Source: Lentibacillus sediminis (GTDB lineage: Bacteria; Bacillota; Bacilli; Bacillales; Amphibacillaceae). Taken from it: 64,000 bases of DNA. The translations under genes and the position numbers were made by a program. The notes beneath the pieces are model-generated. The model saw only the letters and a list, made by a program, of their open reading frames with translations. It did not search any database and was not told where the DNA came from. Shown here in pieces: positions 43,372 to 52,645 of this stretch. Within the stretch, counting starts at the first letter, position 1. The number at the start of each line of letters is the position of its first letter. Location: contig NZ_NIXK01000011.1 in NCBI RefSeq assembly GCF_002763455.1, forward strand, positions 1-64,000. Reading direction: 5' to 3'.

Positions 43372-44160
43372 ATGAGTATACGAGCGTTGTTTATTGATAT
43401 GGATGGTACGTTATTGACATCATCAAATGAGGTTTCACAGCGCAATGTGGAAGCGATCAACCGATTGATCAATCAGGGTGTGAAAGTTTTTCTGGCGACA
43501 GGGCGTCAATATGAGATTACAGCACCTTACCATCATCTGCTTGGCTTGAAGGCGCCGATGATCTGCCTGAATGGTGCTTCTATTTATGATGGGTTCACGG
43601 GTAGGGTTGTTCAGATGACTCCGGTTGTGTTGGATGAGACGCATTTTCATCAAGTCATGAATGAAAACTCGTGCAATGTCATTGTACACACAGCCGACGG
43701 TCTTTATTGCGACAAGAAGTACAAAGAGGTGGATGAGTGGACTAGGGAAGGTAAGGTTCCGCCAAGATATATAGGCGATTTGCGTCATGCAGATTACCGG
43801 AACGTGCTGAAATACCATGTCAAAACCGGCTGTCATGGCTCGCAAATGTCCCATTTGTTCCGTGATGCTGCGGATGTCATTGACTGGCAAGACGGGTTTG
43901 AGATAGTTGCCCCTGGTGTTTCCAAATGGGCTGCCATTCAAACACTTATTCAAGCGTTTGGCATTAATCCGGAAGAAACAGCAGCCATCGGCGACGGTCC
44001 AAATGATATCCAAATGCTGCAGCATGCTGGGTTTAGCGCGGCCATGGCGAATGCTGGTGAAGAAGTAAAAGCGGCCGCAGATGTTACTACCGGTCATCAT
44101 GAACAGGATGGTCTGGCCGAATTTATTGAAAAATATCTGGTTCATTCATATGCTATCTGA
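43372..44160 (+). CDS. Cof-type HAD phosphatase
   Basis: This 262-residue protein has ALFIDMDGTLLTSSNEVSQR (motif I), FLATGRQYEITAPY (motif II), a C2 cap, and AAIGDGPNDIQMLQHAGFSA (motif IV with GDGxND). Cof-type HADs hydrolyse sugar phosphates, FMN and similar compounds. Together with YkrA-type length this suggests a housekeeping phosphatase; the substrate is unknown. GGAGGGAGG lies upstream. Its 3' end overlaps the convergent gene at 44146 by 15 bases. Confidence 0.87.
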   Translation: MSIRALFIDMDGTLLTSSNEVSQRNVEAINRLINQGVKVFLATGRQYEITAPYHHLLGLKAPMICLNGASIYDGFTGRVVQMTPVVLDETHFHQVMNENSCNVIVHTADGLYCDKKYKEVDEWTREGKVPPRYIGDLRHADYRNVLKYHVKTGCHGSQMSHLFRDAADVIDWQDGFEIVAPGVSKWAAIQTLIQAFGINPEETAAIGDGPNDIQMLQHAGFSAAMANAGEEVKAAADVTTGHHEQDGLAEFIEKYLVHSYAI

Positions 44161-44388
44161 GGTGTGACTGAACTTTTTGTTGTTCATTTGCGTTACAATT
44201 TTGTCCTTTTCTTTAAATATATAATTTACCCTACCTTTACCATCATCATAGTAAACGATCACATAATCATCGGTATAATCCGTAACCTTTTTCCCGTATG
44301 GTAAATGGCCATAATCCTCTATGATGACTTCCCTTAGATCGTCAAAGGTTTCTCTAATCCATTTCATCACACTTGCTTTGCTTCCCAT
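44146..44388 (-). CDS. Small protein of a PYG(K/R)K family
   Basis: This 80-residue protein has GGAGGG seven bases before ATG 44388. It contains LPYGKKVTDYTDDYVIVYYD and RVNYIFKEKDK, matching the protein at 38745 line by line, with an extra N-terminal helix (VMKWIRETFDDLREVIIEDY). Function unknown. Confidence 0.6.
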   Translation of the reverse strand: MGSKASVMKWIRETFDDLREVIIEDYGHLPYGKKVTDYTDDYVIVYYDDGKGRVNYIFKEKDKIVTQMNNKKFSHTSDSI

Positions 44389-44583
44389 TATTTTTCCCTC
44401 CACGAACTTTACAGTTATGTTACAAATACTTCCCCGATTTAATCACTTTGTAAACTTCATGGATACAGAAATTCAAGATTTCTCATTCCTCCATAACAAA
44501 ATCCATATCCAAGTTACAGGATATGAATTTTGTTGTTACCGAGGTGAGCAGTTACCACGATCGGATATTTAAGTTATCTATTG

Positions 44584-45288
44584 TTAGCTAAGTTCCTTAA
44601 AAGTCTCCTCAATCATTTTATCCACATGAATGTCCGTGGTATTCAGCAATTCAACATCCAAATCTCCATCTTTTAGAATCATTGGAAGTTCCGTACATCC
44701 CAAAATCAGCCCATCCAGATTTTCTTTCTCGATCATTTTTTGACTGATTTTCTGAAAATCCTTTTTTGTGTCCGGATTAACGATACCATTTTCCAGTTCA
44801 TCGACAATCTTTTGATGAATATATTTCTGATCATCCTCATCCGGTACAACAATTTCCTTATTGCTTGATTGGAACGGTTTTTTGAAAAAGTCATGTTCCA
44901 TCGTAAATTTTGTTCCCAGAAGACCTACCCTTTTTAGATTCCGTTCATCCGCTTTATCATATGTTGCTTCAACAATGCTGATCATCGGGGTACTGACTTT
45001 TTCACGAACCTCCTCGAAAACAATGTGTGGGGTATTTGCAGAAATAACAATGAAGTCCGCCCCAATGGTTTCCAATTTTTGCGCTGCAGTCCCTACATAA
45101 TCGATTAATCCTTGCAAATCGTCATCGGAAATGAATTGAAAAATGTTGTACATATTGATGCTATTAATAAACAATTCAGGGAGTTTCTGTTTGCTGTTCA
45201 CCTTTTCCTGATATTTCTTAATGAATGATTGATAGTATTCTACGGTTGATTCTGGTCCCAAACCTCCAATAATGCCTGCTTTTTTCAT
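44584..45288 (-). CDS. Aspartate/glutamate racemase family protein
   Basis: This 234-residue protein starts KKAGIIGGLGPESTVEYYQS, the hallmark of the Asp/Glu racemase superfamily. The second catalytic cysteine is present in LILGCTELPMIL. The first site, normally CNT, reads SANTPHIVF, so the first cysteine is replaced by alanine. Some YgeA-type members also lack the first cysteine and act on Asp/Glu in one direction. Activity as a true racemase is thus doubtful. Confidence 0.82.
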   Translation of the reverse strand: MKKAGIIGGLGPESTVEYYQSFIKKYQEKVNSKQKLPELFINSINMYNIFQFISDDDLQGLIDYVGTAAQKLETIGADFIVISANTPHIVFEEVREKVSTPMISIVEATYDKADERNLKRVGLLGTKFTMEHDFFKKPFQSSNKEIVVPDEDDQKYIHQKIVDELENGIVNPDTKKDFQKISQKMIEKENLDGLILGCTELPMILKDGDLDVELLNTTDIHVDKMIEETFKELS

Positions 45289-45404
45289 TGTATCCCGTCC
45301 TTTTTAATGAATATTTAAACGACTACTTTTATGTTACCATAAGTAGACTTATCTGTATAAATGTTATAATTACCTCAGAACATACTGTGAAACGAGGGTC
45401 CACC

Positions 45405-46112
45405 ATGGAAAAAATCATGATCGTAGAAGATGACTTAAAAATAGCCGATTATCTGAACACGTACATAGAAAAATACGGCTACGATGTGTTAAAGGCGGAT
45501 GATTTTGAAAAACTGATGGACGTATTCCGGAAATTTCAGCCGGATCTTGTGCTCTTAGACATTAACCTGCCGCGTTTTGACGGGTTCTACTGGTGCAGGC
45601 AAATTCGTCTTGAATCGATTTGTCCGGTCATATTTATTTCGGCCAGGACGGGGGAGATGGACCAGGTGATGGCACTGGAAAACGGCGGGGATGATTTTAT
45701 CACCAAGCCATTTCATCCAGATGTGGTGATGGCAAAAATACGCAGTCAGTTGCGTCGGGCATACGGAGAGTATGCTGCTCAAGGGAATGAACGGATTTTG
45801 CAGAAAGAGGGGTTGAAGCTCTTGCCGGAACGTCTGGAGCTCCGATTTCATGATGATGTGGTTTCGCTCACCAAAAAAGAGGCGGATATTATCGAAACCC
45901 TGATGAATCGCCATCCCCGGGTAGCCGGCAGGGAAGATTTGCTGGAAAAGTTGTGGGATGATCAGGTGTATGTGGATGAAAACACACTCAATGTGAATAT
46001 CACCCGGGTTCGGAAAAAATTTCAGGAGCTTGGAATCACAGGTGCGGTGGAGACCGTCCGGGGAGCTGGATACCGTCTGCATGTGACCTGGAATGGGGCG
46101 GAGGAATCATGA
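45405..46112 (+). CDS. bceR: Response regulator BceR-like (OmpR family)
   Basis: This 235-residue regulator has a receiver domain (IVEDDLKIADYL, phospho-Asp in LVLLDINLPRFDG, FISARTGEMDQVMALENGGD, KPF) and a winged helix ending VETVRGAGYRL. Sequence and neighbours place it in the BceR group, which activates the adjacent ABC exporter upon antimicrobial peptides such as bacitracin. GAGGG lies upstream. It overlaps bceS by four bases. Confidence 0.9.
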   Translation: MEKIMIVEDDLKIADYLNTYIEKYGYDVLKADDFEKLMDVFRKFQPDLVLLDINLPRFDGFYWCRQIRLESICPVIFISARTGEMDQVMALENGGDDFITKPFHPDVVMAKIRSQLRRAYGEYAAQGNERILQKEGLKLLPERLELRFHDDVVSLTKKEADIIETLMNRHPRVAGREDLLEKLWDDQVYVDENTLNVNITRVRKKFQELGITGAVETVRGAGYRLHVTWNGAEES

Positions 46113-47110
46113 AACTATTTATCAAAGAGCATCAGATGTTGATCGCCCTGCAAGGTATTCAATTCGGGCTATTTTTCCTTATCCTCTGGCTGGACGGTTA
46201 TCGGAATGTCCAAACGATGTTCTACGCGATTTTTCTGGGGCTCTTTCTCTTTTCCTGCTATCTCGTCTATCATTATCTCACGCGAAAGGCATTTTACAAA
46301 CGGCTGGAGCAGCCAATGAAATCATTGGACGAATCATTACAGCAGACGGATCAGGCGGCAATTGCCGAAGCGCTTGATCACTTGCTGAAGTCGCAGTATC
46401 GGCTGTATGAGCAGCGGATTGGTGAAATAGAGGCAAGAAAAGAAGAGCATATGACGTTCATTGATCGCTGGGTTCATCAAATGAAAACACCCCTTTCCGT
46501 CATCGATCTGACAGCACAGGATCTGGATGAGCCGGATTCATCGAGCATCCGTGAAGAAACTGATCAGATAAAAACGGGGCTGAGTACGGTGTTGTACATG
46601 GCTCGCCTCCGTACGATTGAGCAGGATTTCCGGATCAAACCGGTCGTGTTGGAGGACCTGGTTCGGGACGTAAACCGGGAAAACAAGCGTTTATTTATCC
46701 GTAATGAAGTATACCCTCAGCTGGAAAAAGAACGTTCCGGGATCACAGTGGAATCTGATGAGAAGTGGCTCTTGTTCATGATGACCCAACTGATTCAAAA
46801 TGCGGTGAAATATTCAGCAGGGATCAGTAGACAAATAACTATTTCCCTGTACGAACGCAGTGAGTCCGCCATTTTTGAAGTGACGGATTTTGGCGTCGGG
46901 ATCCCGGAAGAAGACAGGAACCGTATTTTCCATGCATTTTATACCGGGGAGAATGGCCGCAAGTACAGGGAATCAACTGGTATGGGACTATATCTCGTTA
47001 AAGAAGTGGCTGACTATCTGGGACATGAGATTGAGATGGAAAGCATCGTCGGTCAGGAAACAACATTCCGCATCGTTTTTTCGCCGACGCAAAACATTAC
47101 ACAAATGTAA
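46109..47110 (+). CDS. bceS: Intramembrane-sensing histidine kinase BceS-like
   Basis: This 333-residue kinase has two close membrane helices (residues 13-30 and 37-56) with almost no loop outside, typical of intramembrane-sensing kinases. The His site is in FIDRWVHQMKTPLSVIDLTA. ATP-binding boxes are NAVKY, DFGVGIPEED and GMGLYLVKEV. Such kinases have no own sensor and read the flux state of the BceAB transporter. It overlaps bceR, and its stop codon lies inside the putative BceR box. Confidence 0.9.
   Translation: MKLFIKEHQMLIALQGIQFGLFFLILWLDGYRNVQTMFYAIFLGLFLFSCYLVYHYLTRKAFYKRLEQPMKSLDESLQQTDQAAIAEALDHLLKSQYRLYEQRIGEIEARKEEHMTFIDRWVHQMKTPLSVIDLTAQDLDEPDSSSIREETDQIKTGLSTVLYMARLRTIEQDFRIKPVVLEDLVRDVNRENKRLFIRNEVYPQLEKERSGITVESDEKWLLFMMTQLIQNAVKYSAGISRQITISLYERSESAIFEVTDFGVGIPEEDRNRIFHAFYTGENGRKYRESTGMGLYLVKEVADYLGHEIEMESIVGQETTFRIVFSPTQNITQM
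47097..47110. promoter_or_regulatory. Putative BceR operator upstream of bceA
   Basis: TTACA-CAAA-TGTAA is a perfect inverted repeat, matching the TnACA-N4-TGTAA motif I recall for BceR-type regulators. It overlaps the end of bceS and lies 85 bases before bceA. Activation of bceAB is inferred. Confidence 0.6.
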
Positions 47111-47194
47111 GGTAAATGAAAGGACAATCGATATTTTGTAAGGAGTAGGCGCGATAAACTAAAGACAGAAATTATCAATGAAAGGGGCATAAAC

Positions 47195-47959
47195 ATGCTG
47201 CAAGTGAAAAATGTAAGTAAAGTGTATGAAGGAAAAATCGCCTATCGCGCCTTGTCAAATATCGATTTGGCTCTGGAAAAGGGAGAATTCGTCGCCATCA
47301 TGGGGCCTTCGGGAAGCGGGAAAACAACGCTGCTTAATATGGTCGCTACAATCGACACACCGACAACCGGTGAAGTGCTGATTGAGGGGAGTAATCCGCA
47401 TGTCCTCAGCCGCAATGACCTGGCCAAATTTCGCCGCCGGGAATTGGGGTTTGTTTTTCAGGAGTTCAATCTGCTGTACACACTGACGGTGGAGGAAAAT
47501 ATGGTGCTGCCGCTGACTTTGGACGGAAAACGCGTGAAGGAAATGAATGAGAAAGCAAAGACAATAGCCGAAAAACTGGGCATTTCCGGAATCATGGGCA
47601 AGCGGGTTCATGAGATTTCCGGTGGGCAGGCACAGCGGGCAGCGATTGCCAGGGCAATGATCCATCAGCCAAAACTGCTTCTGGCTGATGAGCCGACAGG
47701 AAATCTCGATTCGAAAGCATCCAAAGATGTCATGGGCATGCTGGAGACACTGAATAAAAATGAAAACACCACGACGATGCTTGTGACGCATGATCCGCAG
47801 GCGGCAAGCTATGCGGACCGGGTTGTGTTTATCCAGGACGGCAAGTTTTACTCTGAAATTCATCGGGGCAAAAGCCGGCAGACATTCTTCCAAAGCATCA
47901 TTGACACGCTTTCCTTGATGGGAGGGGATGACCGTGACTTTTCGTCAGTTCGCGGTTAA
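47195..47959 (+). CDS. bceA: ABC transporter ATPase BceA-like
   Basis: This 254-residue ATPase has Walker A GPSGSGKTT, the Q-loop in FVFQEFNLLYTLTVEEN, signature ISGGQAQRAAIARAM, Walker B LLLADEPTGNLDSK and H-loop VTHDP. With bceB it forms a peptide-antibiotic resistance and sensing complex. AAAGGGG lies upstream. It overlaps bceB by 26 bases. Confidence 0.92.
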   Translation: MLQVKNVSKVYEGKIAYRALSNIDLALEKGEFVAIMGPSGSGKTTLLNMVATIDTPTTGEVLIEGSNPHVLSRNDLAKFRRRELGFVFQEFNLLYTLTVEENMVLPLTLDGKRVKEMNEKAKTIAEKLGISGIMGKRVHEISGGQAQRAAIARAMIHQPKLLLADEPTGNLDSKASKDVMGMLETLNKNENTTTMLVTHDPQAASYADRVVFIQDGKFYSEIHRGKSRQTFFQSIIDTLSLMGGDDRDFSSVRG

Positions 47960-49829
47960 TAATGTCCTCCGCAATAAGCGTCTGTATGCTGCGTATTTTT
48001 TGAGCAGTCTGTTTACAGTGATGGTGTTTTTTACGTTTGCCATTTTTGCTTTTCACCCTCTGTTTTTCGAGGGCGATATAAGATGGCAAGTATTGTACGG
48101 CATGGCTGTGGCAGGCGGGATCATTTATGTGTTTTCCTTCTTCTTTGTGCTTTATTCGATGAGTTCCTTTTTGCAATCGCGAAAAAAGGAATTCGGCCTG
48201 TTGATGATGCAGGGGATGTCCACAAGGCAGATCCGGCTGATGGTTTTTATGGAAAATATGCTTATTGGATTTTTTGCGACCCTGACCGGGATTTTGCTTG
48301 GGCTTGTATTTGCTAAGACAGTTCTCTTGCTTGCGGAAAATGTGCTGGTGATTGAGGAAACACTTAATTTTTATTTTCCGTTGTGGGCGATTGTCGTAAC
48401 GTTTGTGTCGTTTATTGCGCTGTTTTTGTTGATTTCCCTGTTTGTGTCGTTTATTCTCAGGACCCGGAAATTGGTGGATTTGATCAAGTCGGACAAACAG
48501 TCTAAGGGGGAACCGAAAGCGTCTGTTACGCTGGCTGTTATTGCGGTGGTATTGCTTGCCGCCGGTTATGCAACGGCTCTGTATGTGCAAGGACAGGGAG
48601 TTATCATCGCCATGCTGCCGGTTATTATCGTGGTGGTAATCGGAACATATTTGTTGTTTACCCAGCTGAGTGTTTATGTGATCCGGCGGCTGAAGGGCAG
48701 CAAGGGTATTTTTTGGCGGAAAACCAATATGGTGCTGTTCTCGGATCTGTCATTTCGGATGAAGGATAACGCCAGAACGTTTTTCATGGTGGCGATTATT
48801 TCGACGGTTGCTTTTAGTGCGATTGGTACGTTGTATGGGTTCCAGTCTTATTTGACGAAAAACTTGAAAGAAATGAATCCATATACGTTCATGTATTCTC
48901 CTTATGAAGTGGAAGATAACCAGATACAGGAACATACCGAGACGGTTGAAGAAATACTTAACAACCACGATATTCAGACGGAAACAGCTTCGGCTGAATT
49001 GGATTATTTTGAGGTGGAAAATAGCGGACCATCTGAAGTATTAATTGCGAAAGAATCGGAGTATAATCGTTTTGCTGAACTTCTTGATGAGGAGAAAGTT
49101 GATGCAGCTGAGGGCGAAGCGATTGTCGTTGCAGATAGTTCGAGAGTGTTGATCGGTGCTTCGAAAAAGGAACGGCTGCTGGATGTTCCCATTGAGCTTA
49201 CGAATGGGGAGCTTGTTCAACCAGATCAATTTATATCGTCCGTTGTCATGCCGGAAATGTATTCCTATTATATTGTGGATGATGAAACGTTCGAAGCTTT
49301 GCCGGAACCTGTCGAAACGAAAACGCGTCTAATCTGGCAGCCAACAGAAGGCTCCGAGGAAGCGATCATCGAAGCCGGGGGAATTTTGCAGAGTCAGTTT
49401 CCGCCGGGGCTATTCAGCGCGATTGATTATTCCATTTATACCATCAATAAAACTTTTGGCCCTGTGCTGTTTATCGGGCTGTTCATCGGGATTGTGTTTT
49501 TCGTATCGGCTGGGAGCTTCCTGTATTTCCGGCTGTATTCCGATCTTGACCAGGACAAGAGAAAATTCAAGTCGATTGCTAAAATGGGCTTGACGGACAA
49601 AGAATTGAAGAAAGTAATCAACCGTCAGACAGCGCTCTTGTTTTTTGCACCGATTGTTGTCGCCTTGATTCATGGAGCTGTTGCATTGACAGCCCTGTCA
49701 AATTTCTTTGATTACAATCTCGTCAGCGAATCGGCAATGGTGCTTGGCTCGTTTGCGGGCATCCAGATTATTTATTTTCTGGTGGTTAGGTATTTATATA
49801 CGAAACAGATTAGGCGGGCTGTTTTGTAG
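47934..49829 (+). CDS. bceB: ABC transporter permease BceB-like
   Basis: This protein of about 631 residues has ten membrane segments in the BceB order. Two FtsX domains are split by a large extracellular domain of roughly 200 residues between segments 7 and 8 (from KNLKEMNPYTFMYSPYEVED to SIYTINKTFGPVL). That domain recognises peptide antibiotic-lipid complexes and sets substrate range. GGGAGGGG seven bases upstream favours GTG 47934 over ATG 47928. A terminator follows. Confidence 0.92.
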   Translation: MTFRQFAVNNVLRNKRLYAAYFLSSLFTVMVFFTFAIFAFHPLFFEGDIRWQVLYGMAVAGGIIYVFSFFFVLYSMSSFLQSRKKEFGLLMMQGMSTRQIRLMVFMENMLIGFFATLTGILLGLVFAKTVLLLAENVLVIEETLNFYFPLWAIVVTFVSFIALFLLISLFVSFILRTRKLVDLIKSDKQSKGEPKASVTLAVIAVVLLAAGYATALYVQGQGVIIAMLPVIIVVVIGTYLLFTQLSVYVIRRLKGSKGIFWRKTNMVLFSDLSFRMKDNARTFFMVAIISTVAFSAIGTLYGFQSYLTKNLKEMNPYTFMYSPYEVEDNQIQEHTETVEEILNNHDIQTETASAELDYFEVENSGPSEVLIAKESEYNRFAELLDEEKVDAAEGEAIVVADSSRVLIGASKKERLLDVPIELTNGELVQPDQFISSVVMPEMYSYYIVDDETFEALPEPVETKTRLIWQPTEGSEEAIIEAGGILQSQFPPGLFSAIDYSIYTINKTFGPVLFIGLFIGIVFFVSAGSFLYFRLYSDLDQDKRKFKSIAKMGLTDKELKKVINRQTALLFFAPIVVALIHGAVALTALSNFFDYNLVSESAMVLGSFAGIQIIYFLVVRYLYTKQIRRAVL

Positions 49830-49842
49830 CGACGAAGAAAAT

Positions 49843-49874
49843 GGAGGAGGGTTCCTTTGGACCCTCCTCCAAAA
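49843..49874. terminator. Bidirectional terminator behind bceB
   Basis: GGAGGAGGGT (49843-49852) and ACCCTCCTCC (49861-49870) pair perfectly between convergent genes. Confidence 0.7.
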
Positions 49875-49876
49875 CA

Positions 49877-50122
49877 TTATGTGTATTGTTTTTTCAATCG
49901 CTCAATCTCAGTTTCTACTTCATAAACTCTTTTGTTCAGTGCATCAGTTTTATTATCGAAATGATCAACAATTTTATCAGTGTATAAACCCAAATTCTCG
50001 ATAAGGTTCTTTTGCAGTTTTTCTTGACCAGCTTCCAGTCTGTTCTGTCCTTGTTTTATTTCATCCACATCTGTACGCATTTCTTTTAGTTCATTCAAAA
50101 TTTGCTTCATCATCTCTTCCAC
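49877..50122 (-). CDS. Coiled-coil protein, 81 residues
   Basis: A GTG start with GGAGGAG seven bases upstream encodes a continuous coiled coil: ILNELKEMRTDVDEIKQGQN and EKLQKNL, with a second coil TDALNKRVYEVETEIERLKK. Similar short heptad-repeat proteins are frequent in Bacillus and of unknown function. Monocistronic. Confidence 0.7.
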   Translation of the reverse strand: MEEMMKQILNELKEMRTDVDEIKQGQNRLEAGQEKLQKNLIENLGLYTDKIVDHFDNKTDALNKRVYEVETEIERLKKQYT

Positions 50123-50204
50123 AAATTTCTCCTCCGTTCAGTTGGTCTTGAACTTATTATACCATCCATAGGTGAAATATAAAGTAAAAATCAAGAAGTT
50201 ATGA

Positions 50205-50741
50205 TCAGCTTTTACTTTGATATTCTTCCTCATACTCCTCAAAATCCAGCACTTCGATCACATTCGACCAGTGCAGGAATGTCCCGACAAAATCCCTAAT
50301 ATCCAGACCTGGCATTTCGTATGTCTCTGCATCGTTGACCGTTCCTGTTGCATCCTCAATCAATGTCACCTTATATCCACGGTCAAAACCGGCAATGGCG
50401 GTGAAATTACAGCAGAACTCCGTATTGAAGCCAATGATGAAAATATGGTCCACTCCCAGGGAACCCAGCTTTTCGGCAAGATTAGTCTGATAAAAAGAGC
50501 TGGGGGTGTGCTTCTCGATAATTTCCTCAGCATATGAAGACAGCGAATCATGCAGCTCCGACCCACGAGAGTACTTATACAGAGGACTTTCTTCCACCAG
50601 ATCAGTGTGACGGGTAAAAAGGACAGGAGAACCAGCCTGCTGGAAATCCTTAATAATCATTTCCATTTTTGCAAGATCTTCTTTAAAATCGCGAAATTCT
50701 ACAATGGCGTTCTGTACATCAAGTACAAGTAATGCTTTCAT
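50205..50741 (-). CDS. Isochorismatase-like cysteine hydrolase
   Basis: This 178-residue enzyme has ALLVLDVQNAIVEF (catalytic Asp), a central region with PSSFYQTNLAEKL (the usual lysine line, here without an obvious Lys), and FIIGFNTEFCCNFTAIAGFD with the nucleophile Cys and cis-peptide. Family members hydrolyse isochorismate, nicotinamide or N-carbamoyl compounds. GGGGGAAG before ATG 50741 sets the start. Confidence 0.85.
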   Translation of the reverse strand: MKALLVLDVQNAIVEFRDFKEDLAKMEMIIKDFQQAGSPVLFTRHTDLVEESPLYKYSRGSELHDSLSSYAEEIIEKHTPSSFYQTNLAEKLGSLGVDHIFIIGFNTEFCCNFTAIAGFDRGYKVTLIEDATGTVNDAETYEMPGLDIRDFVGTFLHWSNVIEVLDFEEYEEEYQSKS

Positions 50742-51228
50742 TTTTTCTTCCCCCTTGCTAGTTAATTTCGTGAATGACAGAGTGAATTCCTGCCTCCATC
50801 GGAAAATTTCCTGGGAATTTGTCAAATGCCTGCCTTCAATCGGCAAAATTTGTCAGATCAACGTAAATGTTTTTACATTATAACAGGAGGAAAGAACCAC
50901 ATCTCTGGAAAAATAACCAGGCTCCATAAATAAAAACCGTGTCAATTGCCTATTTGACACGGTTTTTAACAGGTTTATAGGGAGATAGGACCAGTTTTCT
51001 GGCATAATTGGATGCTGGAAAAAGGGTTTTTATGAAGAAATTGAAATATAATTGTAATATTGCTATCATCTGCATGTCATTTTTCTCTGCTATACTACAA
51101 ATTGCCTAGGAAAAATAATACATAAATTTTAATATATCTCTCATTACTGCATATTATCCAAAAAGCTAACAAGATAAACATACATAGAGAACTTTTGCAG
51201 GTGGGACGGAGAAAGCGGGGAATACATA
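50742..51228. other. 487-bp gap with an orphan hairpin
   Basis: No protein-coding gene is seen. TATAAC at about 50880 followed by AGGAGG-like purines, and a hairpin with T tail at 50932, could mark a short RNA. From 50990 on there is AT-rich upstream DNA of the NlpC/P60 gene, with TATACT near 51091 as a possible -10 box and TGTAAT at 51053 as half of a WalR-like box. Confidence 0.35.
50932..50969. terminator. Orphan terminator-like hairpin
   Basis: AAAAACCGTGTCAA and TTGACACGGTTTTT pair perfectly around TTGCCTAT. No neighbouring gene ends here, so it may terminate a small RNA or be a relic. Confidence 0.6.
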
Positions 51229-52566
51229 GTGAAAAAAACATTAATGACAGTCACCACAGCTGGTGTGGTCGTGTTGGGAAGTGCATTTTTCGGGGGTTCG
51301 GCAGCGCATGCCGATACGGTTGAACAATTAAAGGACCGACAATCACAGATTGAAGCGGACCGGGCGGAGGTCAAAGCAAATCTGTCTGATGCAGAAGCGG
51401 AAATTGCCGATGTGCTTTTCGAACTGGAAGAGCTGAACAGCGAAATCGAAAAAGTTGATAATGCGCTTGCAAAGAACCAGCAGACACTGGATAACACGGA
51501 AACAGACATCGCCAGCTCCCAAAAGGAGATAGATGACCTGGAAGCAGACATTGCTGCACTGGAAGAAAAGATCGAAAAACGTTTTGAAATCCTAAAAGAG
51601 CGAATGGTATCCTACCAGCAGCAGGGCGGCAATATCAGCTTTCTGGAAGTATTATTCGGTTCTCAGAGTTTCGGAGATTTTGTCAACCGCGTATCAGCTG
51701 TCAGCAAAATTGCTGATTCCGATGCAGCCCTGATGAAAGAGCAGGAAGAAGACAAAAAAGCAGTAGAAGCTAAACAAGAAGAAGTACAAAGCAAGCTGGA
51801 TGAGCTTAAAGCCAAGAAAACGGAATTAAAAGAGATCCAGGAAACTATTGAAATTCAAAAAGAGCAAAACGAAGACAAAAAGGCAGCATTGCAGGAAAAA
51901 GAAGCAGATTTAACTGCGATGATTTCTGATTTGGAGATGGAAGAGAGCAGCCTGACATCGTTGGAAAAAGAAGTGCAAGTAAGCATTGAGGAAGCAACAG
52001 CACCAGCTGTTGCCGTGGCAGACACCACAGATACAAGCAGTGAAAGCAATACGGAAAGCAATGAATCAGCTGCATCTTCTAATAACAGCAGCTCAAGCGA
52101 GAGTGACAGCAATTCTGGCGGTGAGTTGACACAGTTAAGCAAAGAAACGGATAATGAAAGCAAGAAAGAGAGCAAGCCTGAAAAAGCTGCATCCAGCGGC
52201 AGTGGCATGAGCGCTGTGATCAATGCAGGATTCGCACACCTTGGAACCCCTTATACGTGGAATGGCCAATCACCTGCCGGGTTTGACTGTTCCGGATTTA
52301 TTGCCTGGGCATTCGCGCAAGGTGGCTATTCGGTTCCATCATACACTGGCGGACTTGCGGGAATCGGCACACAAGTTTCGTACAGCGAGGCACAGCCCGG
52401 GGATTTAGTTTTCTTTGACACATACAAGAAAAACGGCCATGTTGGTATTTATCTTGGCGGCGGAAAATTTATTGGCGCACAGAATTCGACAGGCTTAGCA
52501 GTAGCTGATATGACTAGCGGCTACTGGGCAGACGAATTTGAAGGTCATGTACGCCGTGTAAATTAA
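51229..52566 (+). CDS. CwlO-like NlpC/P60 D,L-endopeptidase
   Basis: This 445-residue secreted protein has a signal peptide (residues 1-28, ending SAAHA) and a long N-terminal coiled coil (about 30-250) as in CwlO and PcsB. A Ser/Asn-rich linker follows, then an NlpC/P60 domain (about 325-445) with catalytic C in GFDCSGFIAWAF and His in NGHVGIYLGGG. It cleaves peptidoglycan stem peptides during growth. In Bacillus such enzymes are activated by FtsEX and controlled by WalRK. The start is GTG 51229. Monocistronic with a terminator. Confidence 0.9.
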   Translation: MKKTLMTVTTAGVVVLGSAFFGGSAAHADTVEQLKDRQSQIEADRAEVKANLSDAEAEIADVLFELEELNSEIEKVDNALAKNQQTLDNTETDIASSQKEIDDLEADIAALEEKIEKRFEILKERMVSYQQQGGNISFLEVLFGSQSFGDFVNRVSAVSKIADSDAALMKEQEEDKKAVEAKQEEVQSKLDELKAKKTELKEIQETIEIQKEQNEDKKAALQEKEADLTAMISDLEMEESSLTSLEKEVQVSIEEATAPAVAVADTTDTSSESNTESNESAASSNNSSSSESDSNSGGELTQLSKETDNESKKESKPEKAASSGSGMSAVINAGFAHLGTPYTWNGQSPAGFDCSGFIAWAFAQGGYSVPSYTGGLAGIGTQVSYSEAQPGDLVFFDTYKKNGHVGIYLGGGKFIGAQNSTGLAVADMTSGYWADEFEGHVRRVN

Positions 52567-52574
52567 TTCATTCA

Positions 52575-52608
52575 AAAACCATCCTATTTCAGGGTGGTTT
52601 TTTTATGT
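52575..52608 (+). terminator. Terminator after NlpC/P60 gene
   Basis: AAACCATCCT and AGGGTGGTTT pair around ATTTC, followed by TTTTT. Confidence 0.75.
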
Positions 52609-52645
52609 AACAGAGACTGCTGCAATCCCACTCGGCAACTCATCA

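Noticed and set aside
51053-51069. WalR box upstream of the CwlO-like gene
   Set aside because: TGTAAT is present, but the second half reads TATCAT instead of TGTAAT/TGTTAH, so only a half site can be claimed.
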